Source: Mya arenaria | Taxonomy: Eukaryota > Mollusca > Bivalvia > Myida > Myidae | Reading direction: 5' to 3' | NCBI RefSeq assembly: GCF_026914265.1 | Contig: NC_069135.1 | Location: 61,680,738 to 61,744,737, forward strand | Length of the DNA stretch: 64,000 bases | Shown here: piece by piece, positions 45,488-58,179 of the stretch | Numbering within the stretch: the stretch's first letter is position 1 | How the letters are laid out: the number at the start of each line of letters is the position of its first letter | Made by a program: the position numbers and the translations under genes | Notes under the pieces: model-generated | Seen by the model: the letters and a program-made list of their open reading frames with translations, nothing else | What the model was told of the DNA's origin: nothing | Databases searched by the model: none

Positions 45488-45674
45488 CAAGAGTTGTCCT
45501 ACTTCTTAGCCACAGGTGCAAGTCACATAATCAATAATCGCCTTATATATGGGATAAGTGTATTAAGATATTCTTATTAAAATTGTTTGTGTCAAGTAGA
45601 TCTACCTGTGTTCTTAGCTGATACATATTCAACAAGCCACACAAAAATGCAATAGAATAAAATATATATGACTT

Positions 45675-45920
45675 ACCATGGAAGTTAGGGATATATCCAT
45701 TTTGCAAAACTTAGTGTCATTCAGTCATTCTGATTCATCGTTCTGCAAAGCTCGATGATTTTGTTTATCTTCTATGAAAAACAAAATAATCGTCTGACAC
45801 ATTCGTAATTTTCCAGCATGATACATGTACCCTGGTATTGATTATTGTAATTGTATGTTTGTGTTAAACCGGTTTAAAGTCAGATTCAAGTACCAATAAT
45901 TAAACAATTTTAAGCAATAT
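45675..45920 (-). repeat. Dispersed repeat R3, copy 1 (resembles a first exon)
   Basis: Matches 59525-59745 over about 230 bp. On the minus strand both read '...cagacgaattattttgt...ttttgcaaa ATG GAT ATA TC'. In this copy ATG is followed by six codons and ATG|gtaagt, a strong donor. It could be a duplicated 5'-UTR plus start exon, or an ordinary mobile repeat. Confidence 0.6.
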
Positions 45921-46189
45921 CATCTTTTTAACGTTACAACTCTTTAACGTCACGTATAATTTTCATTCCTGCAGTATTTTTAAAGACGTTTAAAAAAGGA
46001 AGATTTTTTTTTAAAAAGGTTACATTACACTATTTCATAAGTTTCGAAATTAGTCAAATTACCTTTAATAATATCATTTACATAACTAACATGGTTGTTA
46101 TATTAAACATATAAGATACATATGTAGTAACATTTGTTTTTGCTTTAAATGAAGTGCAATAATCGCGTTTAAATCATAAATAGTCAAAA

Positions 46190-46480
46190 CAGGTTTGCTG
46201 GGTTTTTCTCCCGTAAAAAAACATTCATAAAATTTCTATTGTTCTTTAAATAAAAAGCAAGTATTTCAAAATCCTTAAACAAGTGATAATTAACATCATA
46301 ACAATAATATACTAGCTTAGAAGTGGGGTTTTTACGGATTTTGCATTATCGGTAAAATCTTGGAGTTTTATCCCGCAGGAGAAAAACCCCGTACTGAAAA
46401 GCGGGTTTTTTTTGTTTCGCGTTATTTCACTTCCGGTGTCGAAGCATAATGCTCCTTTTGATATAAGATGTTGTTTTGAG
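46190..46480 (-). repeat. Dispersed repeat R2, copy 2
   Basis: Reverse complement of 30839-31145, with the same landmarks. 'aattggaggtcgtt' near 46780 also matches the sequence just before copy 1, so about 300 bp (roughly 46470-46775) seems to be inserted within this copy. Confidence 0.8.
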
Positions 46481-46511
46481 CTAAAATAACTTGAATCGTG
46501 TATTATTGAAA

Positions 46512-46563
46512 CCCCGCGGGATTTTTCCCCAGCTTTTGAAAAACGGGAGAAAAATCCCGCGGG
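46512..46563. repeat. Perfect-stem GC-rich hairpin
   Basis: CCCGCGGGATTTTTC pairs with GAAAAATCCCGCGGG further on (46545-46563), with a loop of about 15 bases. It lies in the extra segment of R2 copy 2. Confidence 0.8.
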
Positions 46564-46859
46564 ATAGTGAAAAACCCCGTGTTTTTCTGCGAAAACCCCG
46601 CTGGGGCCCGAAGTTGGCGGGTCAATTAGACAAACTTCCAAAAACATTTCGCAAACAAAAAACACCAAAATCATACCTTAATGAAGCCTTCTAATTAAAG
46701 TATAGGCCAGTATTCGATTACACCGTATTTAAAGGGTACTTGAGTTTGCGAAATCTAGGATTTGCAAACACAAATTGGAGGTCGTTAAAGCTTAATAACG
46801 CCGTGGACATTTTTACTAACACTTCTTTCTTTTTCATTTAACTTTGACCTTACGACTGA

Positions 46860-47060
46860 TCCGATCAACAAGTGATCGATGGCATAGGGATCGATTTTTC
46901 TCGTGGCCATGACTTAATAACTAGTTCTCAAAAGTAAGAACAGCTTTATTTTGTCGTAGCCACCACTTGGTAATTTCTAAGTCGCGGCCACGACGTACAA
47001 AGTTGTGGGACCGATATAGATAGCCGTAGCCATGACACACTAAGTCGTTGAATATATATA
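46860..47060. repeat. Degenerate 'gtggccatgac' repeats
   Basis: Several variants of 'cgtggccatgactta' and 'actaagtcg' follow one another. Old and short. Confidence 0.45.
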
Positions 47061-48540
47061 TTCACAAATGTCACATATTTGCCATCGAAGTTTGATGTGA
47101 AAATGAAAGAATGTCCTTTATATCGTTGCCTGTAAGTTGTAGTAATGACTTATAACGAACACAAATTGTTTTGTCTCAGGGATAGTGTAAATGATATCAT
47201 TCTGTCATTTATACCTTTCATCTGAAAAACTTCTTTTACATTTATATCAACAAAATATGCTAATTGTATAGGCCAAATTATCGAGGGGTTATTTAATGTT
47301 GTATGCTCTTTTGTCCCTTCTTGTGACAAATTTCTTTTATATTTGTATTTACAGAATATGCTTTTTGTAAATTCTGACGTATACGCCCAATTGAGCACAA
47401 GCGCCAACGATTGCAAGACAAACATGAAATACCAACAGAGAATGCTCCGAGGTCACGGACAACAGATCATAAGTTTCACCCAACTTAAGTCCTGACTCAG
47501 CATTGATGGATTTCGGTCGACATAAGACCTGCTCTGAGCAGAATGAAGAACAGAAAGTGACGTCAAATTATCAGAAACACTCAACAATTGAGGCAATCCA
47601 AAAATGTATTCATAAAACTTTCGTACTTATTCTGCTCCGCCAGCTAATGTTCAAGACTGCATGCTTGATTTAGACATAAATCTTTATATATCTTCTGTTG
47701 ATATCATTCCACCATATGATGACGATGCAACTTTAAATATCGCGCGTCCGAGACTTTTTCTGAACGCGCTTTTTTACATTTGTGAAAAAAATTCATAAGA
47801 CAACATCGACCATTCCAGTGATTCTGAAAAATATTATTTAAAACCAGTCTAAAACGAAAACATAAATCAAGAAAAGGCGCAAAAGATCTCAATCACTAAT
47901 AACAGAAAGAATGAAATTTTCCGCTGACACCACAATTTGGTAAATTAAGAACGAGAGTGATCGTCCCTTATCGAATACGTTTAGAGTAGCGACACCATCT
48001 TCCACTGGGTAGACAAATTTCGAAGATACACTTAAAGCTTATTGTTGCCACTGAAAAAATAGGACTAATGTTCAAAATAATACATGAGGTTCAAAACATA
48101 TCGTAGATTTAAGATTAGGTCGCCGGGTATCTTCTGTAAATTAAACAGGTAAACATGTTTACCTTTAGACTTATCTAGAACGTTAGAAAACAGTTAAAGT
48201 AATAAATACTAAATGCGTTTTGAACATATTTTTTGAAGCTATTTCTATCCCAAATCATAAATTATAAGACAGAAGGGTAATCATTTTTTTATGTTTGTAC
48301 GTTTCGATAAACACAGCTCTGTTTGATGCTGATTCCATTGAGGCTTAGCTTTGCTTTTATTGATAAATGATAGATTTAAAGTATTGAGCACTAGTAAATG
48401 GGTTTAAGCCCTCATTTAATGTTAAGTGGTATCCAAATGTATATCAACATCCAATAAGTTCAAATAATGTTTGTTGTTTTTCAGTTCTTTGTTGTTATTT
48501 TTTCTTATTTATTGCGTCTCGGTTTGTGGCCTTTGTGAGT
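47061..48540. other. Intergenic, no gene recognised
   Basis: Short ORFs on the minus strand (47150-47425, 47704-47892) have no recognisable domain or splice context. Confidence 0.4.
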
Positions 48541-48564
48541 ACAAAAAGTTCGATGTTTAATGTC

Positions 48565-48785
48565 CAGACACATGTAAGGTCCTTCGAACGGGGCTTAGCA
48601 AACCCTGGATCTCCAGTTTACATTCATCTTTTGATTGGATGTTATCCATTGTTTATGGCCTTGTGGTAATAAAGATTTTATTGATGTTACCCATTTAAGG
48701 CCCTTAATAACGGGTTTAAATATTCCATGGATTTCCAGTAGCATTGTTCTTTTGACAAGACGTTACCTATGGCCAGCCCTGAGTT
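48565..48785. repeat. Two diverged tandem copies of an about 125-bp unit
   Basis: 'aaggtccttcgaacgggg', 'ccctggatctccagt' and 'ttttgattggatgttatcc' are echoed by 'aaggcccttaataacggg', 'ccatggatttccagt' and 'ttttgacaagacgttacc'. Confidence 0.6.
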
Positions 48786-48980
48786 AAGGGCAGTCAAACA
48801 GTCTCTCGTGTTAGCTAATGTTAGTTAACTGTCCGTATGCATCGAAGCGTATACACTTCAAGCAGAGAATCAAATCACAAGAACATGTAGACAGCAAACA
48901 CTGAAGCAGGACAGGCTTGCAGAAGTTATGACAGAGAGTTAGGCCTCTATCAAGTAACCAGGATTTTCTTTTATTTTAAT

Positions 48981-49409
48981 GTGGACTGGTTTTTAGCAGA
49001 TATGTCCCATAATATAAAGATATATATGATCTGTCACGAGTCGTCATATAAAACACAATTTTATTCAACGAGTCCAGGTAATATGTTAGTAAGCGAGCCT
49101 TTGGTGGACGAGCTAAATTTACTGGACGAGTTAAATAAAAGTTTGTATTATATGATGACAAGTGTCAGATTTTCTTTATCGCGTGCTTTTCCAGTAACAA
49201 TAGTAATATATCAACCTACATGTTTCACTTGTGATGAAATGCATTGCAGAAACGAAGTAACCTGGATAATGTTAAACCATAGAAACAGTACAATACTGTT
49301 TATAAGTAAGATGATATCTAATGAGAATTACAACAAACACATGTTTCACGAAATTGGCTTTCTTTTAGATAGTGACGTCATATTCGGTAATATGATGTCA
49401 CCTTTGTGA
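48981..49409 (+). CDS. Unidentified 142-residue ORF
   Basis: The longest open frame in the 47-53 kb stretch that is not explained by a repeat. It opens at ATG 48981 and ends in TGA. The product is mixed in composition, with a Cys cluster (CFTCDEMHC) near residues 79-87 and hydrophobic strands but no signal peptide or clear membrane helix. I do not recognise a family. It could be a small single-exon gene, an exon of a larger one, or chance. Confidence 0.3.
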   Translation: MDWFLADMSHNIKIYMICHESSYKTQFYSTSPGNMLVSEPLVDELNLLDELNKSLYYMMTSVRFSLSRAFPVTIVIYQPTCFTCDEMHCRNEVTWIMLNHRNSTILFISKMISNENYNKHMFHEIGFLLDSDVIFGNMMSPL

Positions 49410-49789
49410 TATGTTCATAACGTCATAAGCAGTTTCAAAACATAAGTTCCGACTATCTTTAAAATTGCTGTTCACAAAATCAAGACAAAATACCACGCTT
49501 TACTCAATATTTGGAAGTAAAGTGTATAACTGTATTCAAATAAGTTTCATCATAAAAACAAAATGAGAAATAAACGTATGACTTGATAGAATATTGCGAG
49601 ATAAGCAATTATGTTTGCCATTTGTTTACAAACATGCGGAATGATGTATTTTTACCAATATAAAAAGAGGAATGTTATATTACATATGTGAAATACAGAA
49701 AAATACGTGATGACTATATTCAACCGGAAACAAGGTTTTACATGTGATATTAAACATACTGAAAACATTTTGCCTCTTTGTTAAGTTTC

Positions 49790-50460
49790 TAGAATGTTTT
49801 TGTCTTATATGTAACCTTGTGACCAATATTTTTACCCGACATGACCAACTGTCAAACTTGTGAGAAATCTTTTTTTTTTACTTTTGCTTAGCTGACCTCC
49901 AATTTCGTTCCGACATAATTAATAAATGAACTTGATTTTGGAGTGCGAATGACAAACAAAGTGACAACATTTCATAAAGATGCGGTATAATAATTATGTT
50001 ACAATTAGCAACCAAGTTTTTGACCAGATATGACCCGTATTAAAGCCTGACCAGATCCATAAACACATCAAACACGCAAGTATGCGCTGTAAGTGTTTTA
50101 CCATAAAGCAAAATATGAAGATGATATAGTATGATTATTGTAAAAGAAATAGTTGCAAGTTTATTGAATATATTCCTTATTTTGAAAATAATAATAAACC
50201 ACAAGACATTGCCAAATATCAAAGGTATGAGCCATGTGGTTTGCAACAAAAATATTTTCAATCATTTCTTTATGTAAATATACCAAACTTGTGAACCCCT
50301 GGGCGTGACCAGTAATGGTCCCAGGGGCATACTTTGAACAAACATACATAAGCAATTGTGTTCAGACTGACGCACGAACGACTGCGCCATCGCATAAGCT
50401 CTTCTGACCTTGGGCCAATAGAGCTAAAAATGGCCTTGCCAATAGAGCTAAAATCAACCA
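49790..50460. repeat. Diverged 'TGACC' element fragment
   Basis: Contains 'taaccttgtgaccaat', 'acatgaccaactgtcaaact', 'aaacttgtgaacccctgggc' and 'aggggcatactttgaacaa', the wording of the diverged units at 33.2-33.8 kb. No ORF. Confidence 0.6.
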
Positions 50461-51335
50461 ACATCTTTAAACTGTAATTTAATTGTAATCTTTTTTAACA
50501 AGGGCAAGGGAGGGCAAACCATTAAACCAATAGCACAACCTTAAAACAGGTTGTCTCCGTGTAATTCTAGACTTGGCTAAAAAATGGCATTTGTTTATAA
50601 TTTCAAGGGCCAAAATCTAGTCATGCAAGGGCGGATCTGGCTGATTTTAGAAAGAAACCTACATTCTCATTATTTTCCCCGAGAAGATATTTTTACTAAA
50701 TATCCGGTATTCAATATTTAAAGAAATGTTTTATTATTAATATAACATTTTTTAAAGTAATGTGCCCAATCATCATAGACTGGCATTTATTTCTCAGGAG
50801 CCCTGATTTTGAAACTTACATTTTTAAGGAACACTTGAAATGAAGATTTGAAAATGAATCATCATAGAACATCACAAAATGGCACCTTGGGGCGGGATAA
50901 TATTTTCTCCACATTATTTCAGACTCATTCAGTCTGATATTGGGTCTGTTATGTGGGGGAAATATCGCCTACTTTATAAGAAACTTAACTGTTTCTCTCA
51001 AATGGTAAGACAAAACGTAGCATAAAAAAACGTTAGATGCAATGTAAAATCATAAGCACAATGTATATATGTAGTAAAAGGCGGTAAATTGTAATATTCA
51101 ACTTTTCACAATGAAATGGAAAAAATTGTTAACAAAAACTATAAGAAATAAATGCATTATCCAAATTCCCACAAATCATGTTTTGGTATTTGAATGCAAA
51201 AATAAATAACTACAGCATGAATTAAAAGAAGAGGAATTGAAATGTTTGATTTTGTGTATTTGTCTCATTTTATAATCATGGTTGTTTTATTTTAAATGCA
51301 AACTTGAGGGACATGAATATACATATACGGGTAAA
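50461..51335. other. Intergenic, no gene seen
   Basis: AT-rich sequence; 'gggcggatctgg' at about 50630 hints at an old element, but nothing can be defined. Confidence 0.35.
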
Positions 51336-51336
51336 A

Positions 51337-51640
51337 GGGTATAAAGTTGCAGATCAAAGCAGATCTCAGCCGATGAAAGCAAAGAAGAACCGCTCCAATG
51401 TTCCATGATATTAAAACAGATAAAACACATAATTCCTAAACGGGTATAATAGTGCAGATCAAATCAGATCAAAGCATAGAAGAACTGCTCCAATCTTCCA
51501 TGATATTAAAACATATAAAACACATAACTCGTATACGGGTATACTGGTGCAGATCAAAGCAGATCACAGCATGGAAGAACCGCTCCAATCTGCCATGATT
51601 TGAAAACAAACAACACATACAACTCATACAATATATATTT
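51337..51640. repeat. Three tandem copies of an about 95-105-bp unit
   Basis: 'gtgcagatcaaagcagatc', 'gaagaaccgctccaat' and 'ccatgatattaaaaca' recur at about 51349, 51454 and 51549. Confidence 0.88.
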
Positions 51641-51959
51641 GTGTGGCACTCAAAACAGTTCTACTTAATTTGTGATAAAGACATACATTATACGCAATGT
51701 ATGAAATATGAGATATGTTTATTACCATGTTTTTAACATACCATTTATGTTAGGGGATTTTTAAGGTAAAACTCATAAGCATACAAAAACATCAATTATT
51801 AGAAATCTACCTCGATGATGTCGTTGTAACTTTTAATTGGAGATGAACCAACAACCTTGAAGTTTAGCCTATTCACCCTTATTCAATAGTGAACATCTAC
51901 TGCTTAAGAACAGTTATTGTCTGGAGTTACTGGGCCCAAGCGTTCTTGGTTTATTGAGC

Positions 51960-52345
51960 GGAAACCGTATTTTCACATTAAGGTTACCGCGACCTTGACC
52001 TGATATCAAAATCAACAGGTGTCATCTTCTGGTCATGACCAACTGGCATACCAAGTATGAAATTCATGGGTGCAAGCGGTTTTTGGTTTTTAGGCTGAAA
52101 CCATTTTTCAGCTTAAGATCACCACCAATATATATCATTTTTACCTGATAGTCATCGCGACCTTGACCTTTGACTTACTAAATGCAAACTCGTTAGGGTC
52201 ATCTACTAGTTATGATAAACGTGCATACCAAGTATGAAGCTCCTGGCTCCAAGTGTCTACAGTTATTGTGCGGAAACGAAGTGTTACTTACGGATTGTCG
52301 GACAAACTACCTGACTGACGGACCGGACAAAAACAATATGTCTCC
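51960..52345. repeat. 'TGACC' element fragment, two-unit
   Basis: 'cgcgaccttgacct' and 'gcataccaagtatgaa' each occur twice. The block ends with 'acggaccggacaaaaacaat' plus 'atgtctccc', the usual end of this kind of mollusc repeat. Confidence 0.65.
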
Positions 52346-53181
52346 CAATGAATGGTGTAGACATAACAATCAAATTCTTTAGGTACACGAGTTCAATAAA
52401 CCTTTTTCTGCATGTGGTCAAAACGCTTACATTTATATCAGTATGGTATGGTTTTCCGTTGCCGGACATTAAGTTTGTCATGCATGGAGGGATTTTAAAA
52501 TTACTTTGCACATATTTTCGACACATTAAGTTGACGTATCACGTGCATGACCCACGTGCTCGTTTTCAATATAGACATAACACATATGCTGAGTAATTTT
52601 AAAATCCCTCTCTCTCAGACAAAGTTGCAGCCTGGACATGGAAAAACGAACGAACCGACGCAGGTACTGAAAGACGTTGCGATTTAAAATATTTTGGGGC
52701 ATAAAAATCAGTGAGTATTTTCAACAGATCATGGTAACCATGTTAGTACGTGCATTGTGTAATATATAAATTAGATAGAGAAATTATTTTCAAACTAATA
52801 CAGAAATAGAAGTCATAGCAAAATACACAAGTGATAGAAAACCCCCAGCGAAAAACACGTGCATAAAATGGCAAGACAGCTTTTGTCCGTATACAATCTC
52901 TTATCTATATGTTATTGTGATTCTGATTGCTAAAATTGTCATTAAGTGTGTCTCATTTGCACGGTGTTTTAAAATACATTGTTAAGCAATTTTCAACATA
53001 TTTCGTTCACTTTGAGGCGCGTAGCTGTGCCCTAACTGAGATTACGCACCATTCTAGGGTCCCACAATATCTAAATGAGTCTACGTCATACCATAATGTG
53101 CCGCACAAAAACAAAAATAACCTTAAAAACATTGCAGCATTTAGAATTTATTTTTTTAACATGGACCGTCACTTCAACAAA

Positions 53182-53186
<5 letters not shown>

Positions 53187-53255
<69 letters not shown>
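53187..53255. repeat. (AT)n microsatellite
   Basis: A pure dinucleotide run of about 34 repeats; it yields Ile-Tyr spurious ORFs on both strands. Confidence 0.97.
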
Positions 53256-53256
<1 letters not shown>

Positions 53257-53545
53257 ATGAGTTTCTAGTAAATTTTCTGATTCGTCTGTAATGCAATACG
53301 TAACCTGTAAATAAATATTTAGAACATGTTTAGCCATAGCTTGTCTTCACCTATCGCACAATTGTTCTACAGACTATTACATTCTAAAACCATAGAAGCG
53401 TACGTGTTGGCATCGTCACGGAGTCGAAGGTCTTGCAACCCAGCAATTTGTATACTTGTAAAAAAACCGTCGTATAAGTTTGTGTGCAACCGATAAGTCA
53501 ATAATGCTTTTCCGACTGTAAGAGGATTCATACTAAGTTTTTCCC

Positions 53546-55410
53546 TTAATAGTACACGCGAAATAAAAGGGTGAGTCGTCGCTCCTTTCTTCTTGCAAAT
53601 ACATCTATCACCAAATCAATGTTTATGTCTCGATCACGGTGGATGTTCATTAAACCAAGCCAAGATAATCTACCGGTGTTCATGGTTGACCGTAGGTACG
53701 TCTTCACTCTTTTCATTGTGCTAAACGAAAGTTCCAAAGTAGGTGTCAAAACTTGCATTGACAGTAAAATGTGGAGGCATGTTGATACGTTTGGGTATAA
53801 ACATATGTTTATTTGTGCTAATGTATCACCTATAGTGTCATACACTAGTTCATCGCTATTACACTTATTTTTCCAACGACACACTTCACGCTGGAACTCT
53901 TCCAAGGATTCCGCAGGTAGATCACGCTCAAACGTGACATATATTTACTGCACTATGCCATCATTCAGATGAGCGATATCACTTAGAATCAGATACTGTG
54001 CATTGAACCTGTCGCCATATTCAATAAGCCGGTCTGATAATTCATTCGAAAGGTGATCAACAAACGGTATGTATAGGTTCACCAACTGCTGATGAAGATT
54101 GTTGTATGCCCTTGGGCGTGATGGTTCAACAGTAACTATATGGGCCATGTCGACAGATTGTTATACAGGAAATCCCATACTGCTGGGTCGTTCCGTTCGG
54201 CTGCAACTTGTCGGGTTACCATTCTCTCACGGCTTCAACCAGATCAAAGCTTTTGTTCTGTAACATCTAGGATAACGACACCAACCCTGGCAGCACATGC
54301 TCAATAGACCAATCATGAAGAAGAACTGAGTGTTCGCAGCTCTGTATGCCCCGGCTTTGGCATCACTATAGTGAAGGTTGAGGTCATCTAAGCTATCAAC
54401 GATAGTCGTATACGAGCACTTGAAAGTGTTAATTACGTCAGCCCTGTCTGCCCATCGTCTTTTACAAGGCGACTGTAATTTAGTCCGAATTTCCATTTGT
54501 TCCTTGCTTACTTGATCATTCGCGAGATTTTCATGAAAACGCAGCAGCCGTTTGCACGAGTAGTCAAACAGAAATGCTACTTCCTGAACAACGTTCATAA
54601 TGTTTGTGGCTCCTCGGACGCATGAATAATCGCCAGGTTTAGGCAGTGTGCTTTGCAGTGGGTGTACACTGCGTCGGGAATTATCTGTCGAATTCGCGCT
54701 TAAACACCACGGAACTTTCCCGACATGTTGGATGCGCCATCATTGCCTTGACCCCTCATTTTTACAATGTCTACATCGGCTTTTCTAAAATTTGCAAAGG
54801 ATATGAACTCTTCCCTAACCGACTTTGTTTCATGGGCGAAGTACCTCAAGAAGCGCCATTTGCTCCATGGAAAAAGCATCCGTGGTTCGAGTGGCATAAA
54901 TCAAAGGAAAGGGCACTATTTCATTTAGGAAGAATTCCCTGACTGATTTGATCCTCGCATATCGTGATTATTTCATTTTGTATTTCAGGTGAATTGTACT
55001 TTGTTCTAGGGTCACCATTCTCCAAATGATCACGCAACACAGGATTATATTTGGCTTGGTATTTCAATAGTGCTTTAAAGTTACTATCTGTATCCTCATG
55101 ACCACATAAAGCTAGATTTCGATTGACCACATAGGATAATTGTTTCAATTAGGCCTTTAATTGGGCGATGTTCTTCTTCGTTCCAGACATAAATGCAGTG
55201 AAATTTTCAGCTGACTCGAACGAACCCGCACTTTGTGTGAGCGATGATGACCTTGCCTAAATTACTTGGGTCGGTCGCTAATTGCGACACAAGCGATCAT
55301 TTCTCAGATGCAACTAAATGGCACGGACCGCAATACGCTCCACCAGTAGACTTCGAATATCGTAGCCATGTGTTGTTCACAAACCATTGACGCACCTGTA
55401 TAATACAAAG
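53546..55410 (-). pseudogene. Broken hAT-family transposase (DUF4371/ZMYM1-like)
   Basis: Read on the minus strand, pieces occur in the right order. A TTF-type start lies near 55400-55300 (NTWLRYS, GAYCGPC). A DUF4371 part runs from 55148 to 54700 (YNPVLRDHLENGDPRTKYNS, then RGQGNDGASNMSGKF). The central part is at 54598-54227, and the C-terminal hAT dimerisation domain at 53905-53560 (FSTMKRVKTYLRSTM, IHRDRDINIDLVIDVFARR). The pieces are split by stop codons and frame changes; a single in-frame TAA at about 54697 separates two blocks that otherwise stay in one frame. Known role of the family: cut-and-paste transposition in the nucleus. I could not identify terminal inverted repeats or the 8-bp target duplication. 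An ORF on the other strand (53571-53972) is a shadow. Confidence 0.88.
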
Positions 55411-55419
55411 TAGCATATG

Positions 55420-57960
55420 ATTATAGACGATGTAACATTAGGTTATGACCTATGTCAGTCAACAACGTTGCTTTCAATCGAATGCGCATGAACTATTCTT
55501 TTTTTATTTTAGAGTTCGCATAAATAGTGTAATGGGTTCCGATGCTTTTTAGAAATGCGATATACTAAATAAATAAATTATGCATGTATCAATCCATATG
55601 CAAGTATGTTTTTACAACATTTACCAAAAAACAAATGGCAGACCCCCGCACGGAATTTAACCAAATCGATTTAATTCTGGAGCCTGCCCCAAACCACTCG
55701 GCTGTCTGTTCCATTGAGTGTTATGACGATGGTTGTAATACATGACCCATTCTATCGGAATTGTTTACATGTTGTTTTTCTGTAAATTTTGTCGATGTAG
55801 TTTCTGGCAGCATATAATATTTATTTTATTTATTAAAAACAGCCTACTTATCTCGGAACAAACGTCTGAAATGAAATTTCAGAATAGATTTTTCACCTTA
55901 AATAAATTGCTGCACAGTATCACATTTACTCGTTTAGAGACACATTCTATCATTGTCAGTCGTGATCTTCTCATGAAAAACGTCTTGATATGGTAGATAG
56001 TGGTTGTTTAAAGGAGACGCCATTTTCTTGAAAAATTCCCGCAACGTAAACAGAAGGGAGGACACTCTTAGTTTAACGGCTTAATGTATATGATAAATTA
56101 CAGAATTTTCCAGTTTGTTTTACCTCCCCTGACAAAAAGGAAATACTATATGCCTTGGGCATCTACAATCAATATATTGATATGCTTCATTTGGCAATGA
56201 GTTCCATACTTATGTGAAAACCCGTGTCTGATTTGTTCTGAATAACACTCATTTTCACCCTTAGGGTCCAGTTTTTATTGAATATTTCGCTTTTGTTTCA
56301 TTTTTAGTATTTGTAACTCTCAAACTATATTTTACGCACGTGCAGTGTAAAGTATTTTCCACTAAATCTGTACATTATTGCTCTATATTAGCTAATATAT
56401 TCATCACGTGTCCCAGATATACGCATATTAATGCATGTTAATTACTTGTCTCATTGAAACATTCATAACCGTATGCATGATACATGTTTTTAAAAACAAT
56501 ATTTAAAAAAGCATTTTAATCTTAGGGTTGTTACGTGTCATACATTTTTAGAAAACAAAGCAACTCTCATCTTCACACAGTATGATAAATCACTTGATTG
56601 GAAGTCCGTGCCACGGTAATCCGTACCATACACCTTCTGGATCAAGGGATTATCTGCATTGTCATAATTGACATCAGGAACAAACCACAGCAATCGAAAC
56701 CGATCACAATCTGATGTTTTTATTGTTGATTATAATTAATAATGTTAAAATTATTTCTTTTTTCCAAATTTAAAATCCACGAGCTTCAAGGAAGGGAGGC
56801 CCTATTTGCCTATCAAGCACAGCCCTGAACATAATAATAAAAGCTTTATTTACCAAAGTTTACACATTAAGACATATGAGAACATATATTCTAATTTTAA
56901 ATATGTCCTTAAAAGTAAATAAACAACAGAAAACACATTATTCTTGGTGCCTACCTGGTCCCCCTGACCCACGTACAGAAAAGAGTTGCGACAACTTTGA
57001 AAACTCGAGTGGGCATGCACCCTTTGTTAATGCTACACAATCCTAGCATGGGCAATGTCGTCTAATTATATAGTTTTGCATACATTGATCGATCTTAAAT
57101 AAAACACACACTGTACATGTTATTTACCTCTTGCACACTGCTATTGAACCATTCATGAGGCATTTTATGAACATATAATAACTTGAAAATGTTATTCTTC
57201 AACTAGTTAATGTTGTTCAACAATCATGAACTGCTCAAGAAAAGACTCCAAGGACAGTTCATGTCCATAAGTTCATGAACACTACTCAAGAACTGGTAAA
57301 GAGCAGTTTCTTGAAAGGCACGATTCATAAATTTCATTTTGCAGGGTTTGCTTTCGGCGAGGTGTCAATTATCCTGTTAAAAAAGTCACAGATCATATGT
57401 GTTTGTGTCAAATTAGTTAAACATGATTACCAGGCCCTATACATGTGTACTACGAAATAGGTGCGTACGCTATCATTGTTATGGTCTGTTGGTTTAAAAA
57501 CTGTCTCGATAATTTTCATATTGTTTTTTTTATATATACAATTATAGACGCTTAGCTTTTTTACAAAATCCTGAGCTTGTCGAACATGGCTTATTATTAT
57601 CTGGACAAATTCATATAATGGATGTTCTCTACAGTAAACTAACCCATCAGTTGACGAGTTGTCTAGTCCAAATAATGGGTAGTTGGGGTGGGGGTGGCGG
57701 CGGTTAAAATTTCTTTATATGGCAAATCCTTCACAAACAAATTGTTATGTCACTATTTTGGGCCATTCATTCTGATTAGGAATCCTGGTTAAAGAATATT
57801 TTGTCTATAATCTTAACTCTAAACGATCATAAAAACAAGTTGTTCGTAGTAGTTTCTTGCACGAAAAGTCAATATCCAACAAACAAATCATGAGTTAATA
57901 TGTTACTAGCATCAAATCGCAATACTTTTCAAAACACCCCATTTTTTCACCAACCCGTTT
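55420..57960. other. Intergenic, no gene recognised
   Basis: AT-rich. At 57210-57320 the words 'gttcatgaac', 'tcaagaactg' and 'cagtttcttga' form overlapping inverted repeats. 57660-57745 is the reverse complement of sequence near 44970-45030 ('aaggatttgccatat', 'actaccca'), a small dispersed repeat. Confidence 0.4.
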
Positions 57961-57974
57961 TGACGTTTAAGGAT

Positions 57975-58140
57975 TAGCATGGGCCGGCTTCAGGATTTGA
58001 CATTGGAGGGTGCATAAGTTAGGGACGTAACATTTTGACCTGCGCCCATTCCTCAGCACCAAAATTTAATTAGGTTTAAAGTATCGGAAGCAAATTTTAA
58101 CAATGTCTAGTCTAAAATGGTGCATTTTGGGCGAATTTAA
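57975..58140 (-). repeat. Dispersed repeat R4, copy 2
   Basis: The reverse complement has 'gcccaaaatgcaccattt' and 'acgtccctaacttatgcacc', matching 29435-29620. Confidence 0.6.
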
Positions 58141-58179
58141 TCATTCTTTTTCAAAAACTCTTCCTATATAAAATTTGGT

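Noticed and set aside
46312..46674. 120-codon minus-strand ORF sharing peptides with ORFs at 30.7-31.0 kb
   Set aside because: The shared peptide is read through dispersed repeat R2 and its inserted segment, in unrelated frames.
53571..53972. 133-codon plus-strand ORF
   Set aside because: Antisense to the hAT dimerisation domain, whose residues match the family on the minus strand.
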